A stretch of DNA of 64,000 nucleotides from Siderastrea radians. Lineage: Eukaryota > Cnidaria > Anthozoa > Scleractinia > Rhizangiidae. The notes beneath the pieces are model-generated. The model worked only from the letters and a program-made list of their open reading frames with translations. It did not search any database and was not told the DNA's origin. A program made the translations under genes and the position numbers. Shown one piece after another: positions 54,397-64,000 of the stretch (its first letter is position 1; every line of letters begins with the position of its first letter). Location of the stretch: contig OZ024889.1 of assembly GCA_964017195.1 (NCBI GenBank), positions 51,993,418-52,057,417 of the forward strand. Reading direction: 5' to 3'.

Positions 54397-55018
54397 ATCC
54401 AATAATTGGATCGTTTGAATTCTTGCCTATTTTTAAACGCACTAATTACAACACTTAAAAAATAAAATCTATATAGAATGCATATAATGAACAAATCAGA
54501 TTCGGAAGAACTTGCAACACTAATCAAACGGATGACAGAAGAAATAAATAAAATTGGACTTGAAATAGCTTATGGAATGAGAGAAATTCAACTTGAAATA
54601 GCACAAGGAATGAGAGAAAATAAACCCAAAAAGGATAATGAAATAGCAAATGGAATAAAAGAAGGAGACGTCATAATAAGGAAAATGTTATTAATGAGTA
54701 ATTATCATGAGATATGTTTTGTTCGGGGTCGTTGTGAAAACAAAGTTCATTTATGTCCTATAAATTGTGAAGTAAAATATTTAAATCATAAATCTAATTA
54801 TCATAATACAAAATTTGCCAAATACACAATTAAGGATAGATATTATCGTTCAAGTAATGATGGGTATTGGGGAGATAAAGACATTCTGTATTAATTTGAA
54901 ATTTTCAATGAAAACGAATCATACCGATGTTAGTTATAATGGAATCAAATTCTTTCATTTTCAAAGGATCCAATAATTGGATCGTTTGAATTCTTACCTA
55001 TTTTTGAACGCACTAATT
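54397..55018 (+). repeat. Direct repeat of 51 bp flanking a small gene
   Basis: 54397-54447 and 54968-55018 differ at only a few positions. Each starts with the near-palindrome ATCCAATAATTGGAT and continues CGTTTGAATTCTT. The gene at 54478-54894 lies between them. Confidence 0.85.
54478..54894 (+). CDS. Small Polinton protein with paired helical repeats
   Basis: 138 residues from the ATG at 54478 (a second ATG at 54487). The first half has a helix repeated as LEIAYGMREIQ and LEIAQGMREN, with a third NEIANGIKEG copy. The second half is Cys/His/Tyr-rich (FVRGRCENKVHLCPINC) and could bind zinc. Unrecognised. It is flanked by 51-bp direct repeats, suggesting acquisition or duplication by recombination. 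Intact. Confidence 0.5.
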   Translation: MHIMNKSDSEELATLIKRMTEEINKIGLEIAYGMREIQLEIAQGMRENKPKKDNEIANGIKEGDVIIRKMLLMSNYHEICFVRGRCENKVHLCPINCEVKYLNHKSNYHNTKFAKYTIKDRYYRSSNDGYWGDKDILY

Positions 55019-55040
55019 CAAAAAATAAAAACCTATAGTA

Positions 55041-55500
55041 GTCAGGCGGGTTAGCGAAATCATCGTTACAGACCGGACAAAAGCACCAAATTTGGCACAC
55101 TTAGTCTTTGAGGCATGGGCCTTAAGAAAATCCAATGCTCCAAGAACATGGATCGCGAGAAAGGACAATTACGTCATCACAGAAATCGACAACATTTGTT
55201 ATCTTCGATCCGCCATCTTGGATTTGAAAATTTTTCCAAAACGTAAGAAAACCGCCAAAAATTACGTAAAAGTACTGAAAAACAATAAAATGGTGCCAAA
55301 AAATGCCCAACAGGAAAAATAAGTGCATTTAAGTTAATTTTCATCTATAAAAACACAAAAATTACAAATTTGGTAAAAAATGTCTAAGTCAAGCGGGTTA
55401 GCGAAATCATCGTTACAGACCGGACAAAAGCACCAAATTTGGCACACTTAGTGATTTGGGTATAGGCTTTAAGAAAATCTAACGCTTCAAGAATATGGAT
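55041..55500 (+). repeat. Left inverted end, present twice in tandem
   Basis: The terminal block at 55041-55200 is repeated at 55385-55540 in the same direction (AGCGGGTTAGCGAAATCATC shared), so the outer end carries two copies about 344 bases apart. Confidence 0.85.
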
Positions 55501-55938
55501 TACAAGAAAGGATGATTTCGTACTATAGAAATCGACTGCATATTTGCATGTCATTTATTAACATTTGGCCAGGCAGAAGCCAGGGTATTCAATGTTATCG
55601 AGTAAATTGTGTTCAAGGTAATGCTTTAAGCAATCGCATTTATTGCAAACACAATTTTTGCAATGTTATAAGAACTTAATGCTGTGCATTGTTGTATACG
55701 TGAATGAAAAACGTGAAACCGAGGATAACAAAAAACTCTATACTCATTACCCATGCGCACGCTGGGTGTTTTGCTTAACTACTCAGAGCCCTAAATATCA
55801 TTACATTAAAAATATCACGATTAAAGAACTGTTCCTACTCTTTAAAATTTCAATTACTAGATGCACTTGTATCAAACTTCAATAATTAATATTTGTTTCA
55901 GGCTGGTATCCCTTGTGATAATTTATGCTTATAGCCTT

Positions 55939-58900
55939 TCATTCTGTACATTTACATGAGCACAATTCCGTACAAGTCAGGCTCGCTCGGTGGCAGCTAC
56001 ACCTCGAGGAGCATTTCAGTTGGCAGGCACATTTAATAAGCTGCTTGCAGGCTTTGGCCGCCTCTGGAACTGTCGCCCACACTGGCTCCCAGCTCTCCTC
56101 GTTCCATTTCCATCCCCAGGCTGCTGGTGAAGGAATGTTAGGTTGGGTCTCTGCACACGTTGCCCAAATCCCGGCCTGGTATGCAGCTCTTTGAACATGC
56201 AATAGCAAAGCATTCTGCAAGGCAAATGTATTCTTGTTAAGAAAAAAGTCTTTTAAAATGCACTCGGAAACCAGCGATATCCCACTACAGTACTTACTTG
56301 TGTAGGGGGGATTTTTTCAATAGTCCTTCCCTTCTTGGAGAACAGCTCCCTCCGAGCGGCATTTACAGAATGGAAAGTACTTCTCTTGTCGTACATCAGC
56401 ACTGTAAGTCTCTCTAGCGTCTTGAAATGTGGCGAAGAATAGTTTACTGCAACAAACGGGTTTTGTTGCATGTGAAGAAACGCTTCAGTGGCCTCAGGGA
56501 AGGATCGCCATGTTTGTAAAGCAGATTTCTTGCCCTTTCCACAAAATGACGAAGTTGTATCACAGCCCGAAAAGGCGTGGAAAGCAGGAAAGGACCCTGA
56601 TTGATCTTTGCCTAATTTCCCGCAGACGGAATTGACATGGATGTATTGAAAATGCTTGCCAACTCCAAAGGCCACCCATATGTCAACTAGGGGATATTTC
56701 GCTTGCACATCAAAGAATTTACCGATCAGTAAAACAACAACATCTGTGTCAACTGTTCGAATTTCAACTCTGCTCTGCCCATTTTCAAGAGCATGAAGCA
56801 AATGAACTATAACTCTAGTGTCCGCCTCTTCATGAGTACAGTCAATCATTGGCTTGCCACCACCCTTGGCAATTACCAAACTACCTTTTGTGATATAGAT
56901 TTCCCTCGAGCAATCCCACTGAACATGATCCACTTCTTCGGAAAGATAGTTAAACAACTCATCTTTGTTCGTGGAATCTCTAAGAAAGGCATTCCAATTC
57001 TTTGGCACTCTAGCCTGGGGACCAACTTTCACCCGAACACCGGGCCCACGCTTCTCCCTTGTGCAGTTCTTCAGGCTATCTGTCAGATATCGATCCCATA
57101 CCACATCCACTCGTTTGACAGTTGAGAGTTCCCTCTCCAGAAATGGTAAAAAGATTTGGTGTGAATATTCTGAAAACAGCAGTGTTGCATTCTTTGGGCT
57201 AAGAAAATGAATCAGCGCGCCACCATCAAAGATTTTACACTCAAACCTGCAATCATCTGGTTTTGTCCCTGTATCTTGCAACATCTTAAGCAAGTCCGAC
57301 TTATCACCCAAACGAAGCTTGCCAAAATTGGATATTGAAGGGGGATAGGCATGGTTCTCGTGGGCGAAGAATTCGTCAAGGTCTCCTTCACGCTGCTGGG
57401 TACTGATATACAAGCGACTGAACAGTCCGACGTCATTCTGAATTGCCTTGATTTTATTTGTTGACGAACGAACTTTGTGCTTCGTTGTGCTAAATAATGG
57501 CAATGAATTTCTTTTAATGGTGGTGCTGATTGGTTTCGTTCTTTCCTCAAGAACTTCTCTCTTGAACGTTTCAAATTGTCGTTTTCCTACTTCTTCAATG
57601 GTGCACACTGATGTCACAACATTCTCTGCTGCACACTCTCTGGTATTTAGGACAAGGAGTTCTTGGCATTTCTTGTCAAACGGATTGCCGCATCTGTTAA
57701 TTTGATTAACAAGGTTGTTAACTTGTTGCTGAAACTTCACCTGTTGTGACAGACCTTCTTCATGGTGACTAGTATCCTCTCGATTTGGTTGTGGCATGTA
57801 TTGCTCATCAAACTGTGTGACAAGCCTTGCCATTTCTGGGCCAGAAATTAGCCATCTGCTCAATGCAGCCGGGTTTTCCGTAAGCCCCACAACTCCTCCG
57901 CTACCCTTGACTTTAGCGTTTTCCTTTTCGTGGGCCTGATCAATTGGGATTGCTGAAAATCTCGTAGATGTCTTCTGAACGACCCAGAACTTGCTGAAAA
58001 TGTCCCTCAGTTTGTCAGGCAATGATTGCATATCTCGTAGATGGACACTAACCCAGCGACTGTAGTTAACGTGATCCAAAGCGAAGAATAAGAACATAAG
58101 TTCTTTTAGACACTCTATGTACAGAGTAAAGTCTCGCTCTCTGTGCGATCGTATAAACGCCAAGACAACTGTTTCTGTTCTCAGAATCATGTCCCAGAAG
58201 TGGAATGTTGGGCATGCTTCCAGCATTTCTTGTCGCCATTTTTCCAAATCATGCTCTCTGCTTTTCACAAAAGCCTCTTGTTGTAGCTTAGCTAGCGCCA
58301 GTGCCGTAACCTGATGCATGTGTCGTGTCCGAGTAATGTGGGCTGCTCTTAAAAATGAATTGGCTGTACCGGACGTTGCTATTCCCGCTTCAGTCAAGAC
58401 ATCTGTCCAGCCTGAACCACGTAGGAGATCTCCAAGTGCATTCCATAGGGCTTTCTCGATATGGAGCCCTCCGAACATTATAAGGAATTTGTCTTCTCCG
58501 TACAACTGCGGCATGCTCCACTGAATTTTTTTGGAGATCGCAAAGATAGGACAGTCACAAGCAAGAACTGGAACTTGTCCAGCATTCAAGAACCTGGTAA
58601 CGTTTCTAACGATATCCAGCCCGTGTTTAACCATTGCAGGCGAGTCTGCTTTCTCAAGGAAGATGGGAAGCATTGCAATAATTGAGGGTAGATGCTCAAC
58701 GGGGGGCTGAAGAGAGGCGTGGTAGGCGGCCCACGAAATTGGGTGACCCTTGCGAAGTGTTTCCAATCTGAGGAGCTCGACACTTTGCTTTATCCAGCCT
58801 TTTTCTATGTCAATAGCTTGCTTAATCGCCATCCCTCCACTGTACTCAGTTGTATTCGTTACAGATGGCACAGTTGTTGTGTCCGTGACATGTATGGGTG

Positions 58901-60485
58901 GCACATTTGCGAAAGCTTCTGGAAGACTCGGTTTCTCTTTAGAGTTTGCAGTTTGTGAAAAAGATGCTTCTCTGCAGGTACCTTCATTCTCTTGTGTCGG
59001 AAATTGCATGATGCTAATTCCAGTCCCATGCAAGGAACCCTCTGCTGTTGTAGATGAAGGGTTGTGATCGATGTTATCCAGTGCTCCAACAGTAAAAATT
59101 CCTTTTCGCAAGTTTAACGGGCAAACAACGCTGTCTTCCTTGAACTGTTGACATACTGAGAGCGCAAGATTATTTTCAATCTGACAAATTCTGTCGTAGG
59201 ATACACTGATACCCAATTTTGTCATCTGGTCGACAAGCCCTTTACTTCGTGTCTTACTATGAATGTTCAGTCCAATATACACAGGAAGGGGAGGTTCTTG
59301 TTCAGGAGAATGTCTGTTTTGAGTAGAAGAATGTTTTCCTCGTTTCTTGCTGTTGAACAAAAGAAGCTGGGAGATAGTGAGACAGGCTTGAGAGTCTTTC
59401 GCCTCATCTTCAATGTTTAGCCCATATAGAATCATGGAAATGAGCTCGTTTGTGATGGGTGTGATGCTACATTGCCAATCATGCGAGAAAGCTCCAGAAA
59501 ACGAAGTATTCACAGAAAGAATTTCATTCCGGCAAATCTTTGCAACCTTAGCCAGTAGAAGCACCTCATCGTCATAGTTAAGATTAAGGTACATATCTTT
59601 AATCATCTGTTGCATGCCTTCAGGAAATACTAAAACAGTATTTTTTCCATCAAATTGCTCCTGTAGTCCCATACCAGAAAAGTGATCGAGCAGCTTCTCC
59701 TTTAGACGAGTTTTGTTGACGGAAATGTCTTCTCCGAGATCCTTAAGACGCTTTTGGTACAAGGTATGCAGTTCGGATAACTGAAAGATGGAAATTCCTG
59801 CATTAAGCGATTCTTCAAAGTATGATTCAAGTTCAGCAAATGCTCTAGCTTTGTTTCTTTCTCTTAAGATATTTAGCCGGGTTTCATGCTGTCTAACATA
59901 TGAGCGATATTTGTTTCTATAGGCAGTTAGGCACTGGAGATGATATTTAGCTCCGATAGCTACTAAGTCGCCACCACTGATTTTAGCCACCATTACGGTG
60001 TCTTCCATTTCCTGAGCCATATTTCTGAGGGACGTATCCGATGAAAATGTGCTATATTCATGAAGCTTTCCTGAATTTTGGTCGCAGAAAATACAGTTAC
60101 TGCTGTCACGACAGGAACTTTCAAGGCACTTTCGTTTTGATCTTCGTATTTCACCATCTGTGCTTTCGTTGCCATTTGTCTCTTCTGCCTCTAATTTGCG
60201 CTTCCTGGTTTGCTCTCTTTCAAGTTTCGAGTTGTTAAATTTTTGATGACAAGAGCGATGCCATAATGCTTTGTTTCTCAAGAAGGCCTCTGCGGATCTC
60301 TCAGGCACATCTGCTAATGCGATACCAGACTTTACAGGAATTGCATTTAATTTTTCGAATTCTGACAAATTTTCAATAAAATCGCTGTATACACAAAGAG
60401 GATCACGCCTGTTTGCAGAATGCTGTGGGCTTGAAAGTGGCTCTGATGATTTTTCTTGGCATATAGCACATAAGGTCCAGTCCAT
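55939..60485 (-). CDS. Large XPG-like nuclease protein of nested transposon, two exons
   Basis: About 1487 residues if started at the ATG at 60483-60485 (MDWTLCAICQEK). The first exon is open to 56253 and is spliced at 56298. The intron at 56215-56297 (83 bases) has GTAAGT and TTGCAG. Exon 2 ends at 55939 with a Cys-rich tail (CACQLKCSSRCSCHRASLTC). The N-terminus has two CxxC ... HxxC zinc modules (CAIC with HRSCHQK; CIFC with HLQCLTAY). The C-terminal third has HEEADTRVIVH, TVDTDVVVLLIGKF and SGCDTTSSFCGKGKKSA, in the order of the XPG-I acidic motifs and helix-hairpin-helix of FEN/XPG nucleases. The middle has DCPIFAISKKIQWSMPQLYG and similar blocks. It is probably the transposition protein. 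The family is known to me from cnidarian genomes only as an unnamed multicopy protein. Confidence 0.75.
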
Positions 60486-60699
60486 AGTCACATATTGTTC
60501 TAAGAAATACAAACCTACCATGTAACAAACTGTAATTTGTATCATGAACTCTAGAAACCAAAACAAAATATATAAAAAAGATAATTGCAGTGGAAAAAAA
60601 AAGTTCTTCAGAAACATTTTCTTTGCAAACCTCCTCGAGAAGTATATTATCAAGAATCTTTATAATGCGTGTTCTGTTTCTTTATTCGTGCAGCAAGAG

Positions 60700-61560
60700 T
60701 GGTCAATTTCATTTTGCCACGTGGAACTACTGACCGCATGTAATGCGAATTATAAACAAAACCGAGCTAACTCTTCGCAAATAAAGCTCACCAGAATTGA
60801 ATCTCAGCCGTTTAATTTGGTAATCAATCAGAAAACAAGAGTACAAGGCAAGTATACGGCGATTTTGCAATGCTAAAGTTGAAGAGTGTGCGTTTGTATC
60901 CTTGAAACCAGTTTCTTGTAATTGGACAAGATATGAAAATGAGGAAATAATATTAAGCAATGCGGTAGCGCCTCCTTTCGTTAGGAAATTGAGTGACAGA
61001 CTTATTTTTAAAAGAATATTCCGTATTGTATATTTTTTGTTCGAAGGAAGTATGAAATACGGTGCAACTTACCCTGCTGCGGCAATCCAGTCACACACAA
61101 GTTTCCCGCTGAAATTTTCCAGGCGAGTAGTTTGCTTTAACCTCCGCTGGTGTTATGCAGGCGCGTGCTATTATCTCAGCTTCTAAGCGAGCTAAAACTA
61201 TCTCACGAAAAAAATTGTCTATAATATTACAGCAATGTTATCTGATTTTTTTAGAGAGTTTATCCATTGAAGGAAAAGTGATGCAGTCGGATAATTAACA
61301 AATTTTAGAATCATGCCCTTTGCGCGATTCGGCAAAAAAAACAACAAATATATTTACAATTTATGAAAAGGCCCGTGTATTAATTGATATTATTGTATTA
61401 AAAAGTATTGCCAAAACGTTTTGCACTTTTCTGTCCGATTAAGTGCGAGAAAGCCCTTACCCGAATGTTGTTCATTAGTATATAACACACAAAATCAGAA
61501 ACAGCCAAACACAAGAGTGACGTAACAAATGACGTCATTTTCACCTTTAAGTGCAAATAT
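60700..61560. other. 5' flank of the nested gene
   Basis: AT-rich non-coding DNA between the gene start and the right inverted end. It includes GACGTCATTT and a GTGACGTAAC word near 61515-61545, both CRE-like. A promoter is expected here, but I cannot place it. Confidence 0.3.
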
Positions 61561-61565
61561 TTTTT

Positions 61566-61677
61566 TTGGAGCATTGGATTTTCTTAAAGCCCATGCTTCA
61601 AAGACTAAGTGTGCCAAGTTTGGTGCTTTTGTCCAGTCTGTAACGATTTTCGCAAAATATAGCACTAACCCACTAGA
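61566..61677 (-). repeat. Right inverted end of nested transposon
   Basis: Reverse complement of the left end block at 55041-55150, with about ten differences and a small insertion near 61650-61660. Confidence 0.85.
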
Positions 61678-61696
61678 CTATAGTATTAATATAATA

Positions 61697-64000
61697 ATGG
61701 AAAGTAATTATATGAATATCAATAAGAAAGATCTCAAAAAATTGAGTAAAAGTCAATTAATCAATATGCTTCTGAAGCAATCTGTGATGAAGCCCAAAAT
61801 TATCGCGGTAGATAATACCAAACCAGTTCCAACACCTAGGGCATACAAACCAGTTCCAGCACCAAGGACATACAAACCAGTTCCAGCACCAAGGACTTAT
61901 AAACCAAGACGACCAGTACCAACACCTCGCAAGAGTGTTAAGCAGATGGTTCAAGATTATGAAGACAACAAACCAGTTCCAGCACCAAGAACATACAAAC
62001 CAGTTCCAACACCTAGGACATACCAACCAGTTCCAGCACCTAGAACTAAAATAGAACAAAAAGACAAAGCCTTAAAAGGTTACACTAAGTCTTATGAAAT
62101 CAGCATCAAAAACAATAAAGACCCCTTAGCCCAAATGCAAAACACGAGAAAGGCTATAGAACATCGTGTAATAACTTTGTTGAATGAAATGAAAGGCTTG
62201 AAATACGTTGGAACATTGAAAGTCACTTTCGAAAAAAATTCAGCTGATGAAATAGTTGAAAAGTTAGCATATTTCAATAGTACACCTCAAACAATAATCA
62301 ACCAAATGGAAATCTCTGATTCATTACAATCATCAAAACAACAGATAATTAATAAGATAGCTCAATGGATATCAGAAGGATCTGGTTGGACAATCAAATC
62401 AGTCGATAGTCATTACCTCAACATAGTTAAATACAAGCCCTTGAAAGGATCATCTTATATCAAACTGTCAAAAGAACTACAGAACAGTGCGAAAGGATTA
62501 ATCAACATCAAAAACGAGGATAATGAATGCTTCCGATGGTGTCATATCCGACATTTGGATCCACAAGACAAGAATCCTCAAAGAATCAAAAAAGCTGATA
62601 GACAATACGTTGAAAAGTTAGATTATTCAAACATTGATTTTCCAGTAAATGTCAAACAGTATAACAAAATCGAGAAGCAAAACAGTATCAATATAAACGT
62701 ATTCGGATATGAAGACAAACAACCGTATCCCATCTATGTTTCCAAAGAAAAGTATGACGATCATATGGAACTACTGCTAGTAACGAAAGATGAAAACAAG
62801 CATTATGTTCTCATAAAGGATTTTAATAAATTCATGTACAATCAAACAAAACGCAAAGAGAGGAAACACTTTTGTATGCACTGTCTGCAATGTTTCAGTT
62901 CTGAAAGAGTATTAAACAATCATAAAGATAATTGCATTCAAGTAAATGGAACACAAGCAGTAAATATGCCAACTAAAGATAATAACATACTGAAATTCAA
63001 TAATTTTCACAAGCAGCAACCTGTGCCATTTGTTATCTATGCTGATTTTGAGGCTATAACTGAAAAGTTACAAGGATGTCAACCTAACAGTAATAAATCC
63101 TATACTGAAGCCTATCAAAAACACACAGACTGTGGTTATGGGTATAAGGTTATTTGTTGTTATGATGACAAGCATACAAAACCAATACAAATATATAGAG
63201 GCGAAAAGGCTGTGTACAAATTCATGGAAAATATGTTAGAAGAAGTAAATACTGTAAAAAAGTAATGAAAACATTTTTTAACAAACCATTGAAAATGACG
63301 AAAGAGGATGAAGAGGAATTTGAAAAAGCAAAAGAATGTCACATCTGCGATAAAAAATATACTGAAAAAGACATTCGAGTCAGAGATCATTGCCATATTA
63401 CTGGCAAATACAGAGGCTCAGCACATCAAGACTGTAATCTGAAACTCAGAATAAATCCAGAAGAAATCAAAATTCCTGTTATATTCCATAATCTAAGAGG
63501 TTATGACAGTCATTTTATAATGCAAGAAATTGGAGCTATTGTTAAGAAACATGCATACAAAAATAAGAAAGGAGAGGAGAAACAAATGAATATCAATGCC
63601 ATACCGAACAATATGGAAAAATATATGGCTTTCATGCTTGGTAATCATCTTACCTTCATTGATAGTTTCCAGTTTATGAGCTCAAGTTTGGATAAATTAG
63701 TCAGTAATTTGCCGGCAGAAGCTTTTAAATATACAAGCAAAAAATTCAAAAAAGAAAAATTCGAATTGATGAGGAAAAAAGGTATTTATCCGTACGATTT
63801 CATGGACAGTTTTGAAAAATTCGATAAAACAGAATTGCCAACGAAAGAAGAATTTTAGAGCATATTAAATAATGAGCACATAACAGATGAGGATTATCAA
63901 CATGCCAAAAACGTTTGGGACATATTTCAATTACAAACGATGGGTGAATACCATAATCTATATCTTAAGTCTGATATTCTTCTATTAGCTGACGTGTTTG
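61697..64000 (+). pseudogene. polB: Polinton protein-primed DNA polymerase B, copy B, broken and 3'-partial
   Basis: Starts at the ATG at 61697. The N-terminus has a SAP-like helix (KKDLKKLSKSQLINMLLKQ). It is followed by a proline-rich tract with about seven PVP(A/T)PR units (61820-62045), a central conserved region (ECFRWCHIRHLDPQDKNPQR), a CMHCLQCF zinc finger (about 62873), Exo I around YADFEA (about 63038), the HNH-like insert (about 63335-63455) and Exo II (about 63485). Breaks: a frameshift at about 63247-63262 and an in-frame TAG at 63856-63858 where copy A has a Tyr codon. The polymerase palm lies beyond the window. Lesions differ from those of copy A. Confidence 0.9.

Larger units (their letters stand above)
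55041..61677 (-). mobile_element. DNA transposon with XPG-like protein, nested in Polinton B
   Basis: The left end (55041 onward, TCAGGCGGGTTAGCGAAAT) and right end (reverse complement from 61677, TCTAGTGGGTTAGTGC) are inverted repeats for about 110 bases, with a nearly identical core from CGTTACAGAC to AATCCAATGCTCCAA. The flanks CTATAGTA at 55033-55040 and 61678-61685 look like an 8-bp target duplication, and joining them restores the Polinton spacing before the polymerase gene. A palindromic CTATAG inside makes the exact boundary ambiguous. The single gene inside is on the minus strand. Confidence 0.8.
40929..64000 (+). mobile_element. Polinton/Maverick copy B, near complete, right end beyond window
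   Basis: The left terminus at 40929 (AGTAGTTATATGG) aligns with the right terminus of copy A. The gene set is that of a Polinton/adintovirus: VLTF3-like factor, fibres, packaging ATPase, penton, major capsid, core, protease, phospholipase, integrase and DNA polymerase B. The element is interrupted by another transposon at 55041-61677. From copy A spacing the right end is expected near 66.5 kb in these coordinates, giving about 19 kb without the insertion, a usual Polinton size. Several genes are broken. Confidence 0.92.

Noticed and set aside
60486..60653. A hydrophobic N-terminal extension of the large nested-transposon protein
   Set aside because: The frame is open by chance; the zinc-binding start MDWTLCAIC at 60485 fits the family pattern better. 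An upstream exon cannot be excluded.
61529..61696. An upstream in-frame extension of the polymerase gene
   Set aside because: These codons lie in the inverted end of the nested transposon; the native start is the ATG at 61697.
61757..62059. Minus-strand frame with repeated CWNWFVCPWC units
   Set aside because: Antisense shadow of the proline-rich array in the polymerase gene.
1..64000. tRNA, rRNA or riboswitch genes
   Set aside because: I looked for cloverleaf-like and conserved rRNA words and found none that I could support by eye.

Overview
This window looks like a transposon-dense stretch of an animal genome. A cnidarian host, most likely a coral or sea anemone, fits best. The evidence is AT-rich DNA, large gene-poor intervals, one spliced gene with canonical GT/AG signals, and layers of eukaryotic mobile elements (Polinton/Maverick, Ty3/gypsy with an envelope gene, DIRS-like, LINE, pogo, Tc1/mariner-like, foldback repeats). 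Nothing in it is bacterial: no operons with ribosome binding sites, no CRISPR array, and no rRNA or tRNA gene that I could recognise. The host assignment is inference from the kinds of elements present.

Two related Polintons (virus-like elements of the Polinton/adintovirus group) lie in the same orientation. Copy A (1-4672) is only a right end: a broken protein-primed DNA polymerase B gene, a small convergent gene, and the right terminal inverted repeat. Copy B starts at 40929 with the matching left terminal repeat and runs off the window at 64000, still inside its polymerase gene. Scaling by copy A, its right end should lie about 2.5 kb beyond the window. In order, copy B carries a VLTF3-like late transcription factor, a membrane protein, a fibre/adhesin module (LamG-like, tail-fibre-like and collagen-like genes), a packaging ATPase, an unknown coiled-coil protein, a penton-like minor capsid protein, a basic core-like protein, the double jelly-roll major capsid protein, a pX/pVI-like protein with an adenain-like protease, two zinc-ribbon genes, a parvovirus-type phospholipase A2, a retroviral-type integrase with chromodomain, three or four small genes, and DNA polymerase B. 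Most capsid genes are open. The ATPase, penton, integrase and polymerase genes carry frameshifts or stops, so this copy is not intact.

Copy B is itself interrupted (55041-61677) by a 6.6-kb DNA transposon with roughly 110-bp inverted ends. It encodes a spliced protein of about 1490 residues with zinc-finger-like modules and a C-terminal region patterned like XPG/FEN nucleases.

The 36 kb between the Polintons (4673-40928) contains: a gag relic and a pogo transposase relic; a LINE 3' end; an envelope-carrying, chromodomain-containing Ty3/gypsy element (about 14.3-20.2 kb) and a second decayed copy (32.9-35.9 kb); degenerate minus-strand coding tracts of unknown identity (23-26 kb); a LINE reverse transcriptase fragment; a DUF7869-like relic; foldback repeats; a Tc1/mariner-like relic; and a DIRS-like retroelement (36.4-40.8 kb) that abuts the left end of Polinton B. 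The rest shows no gene that I can support.
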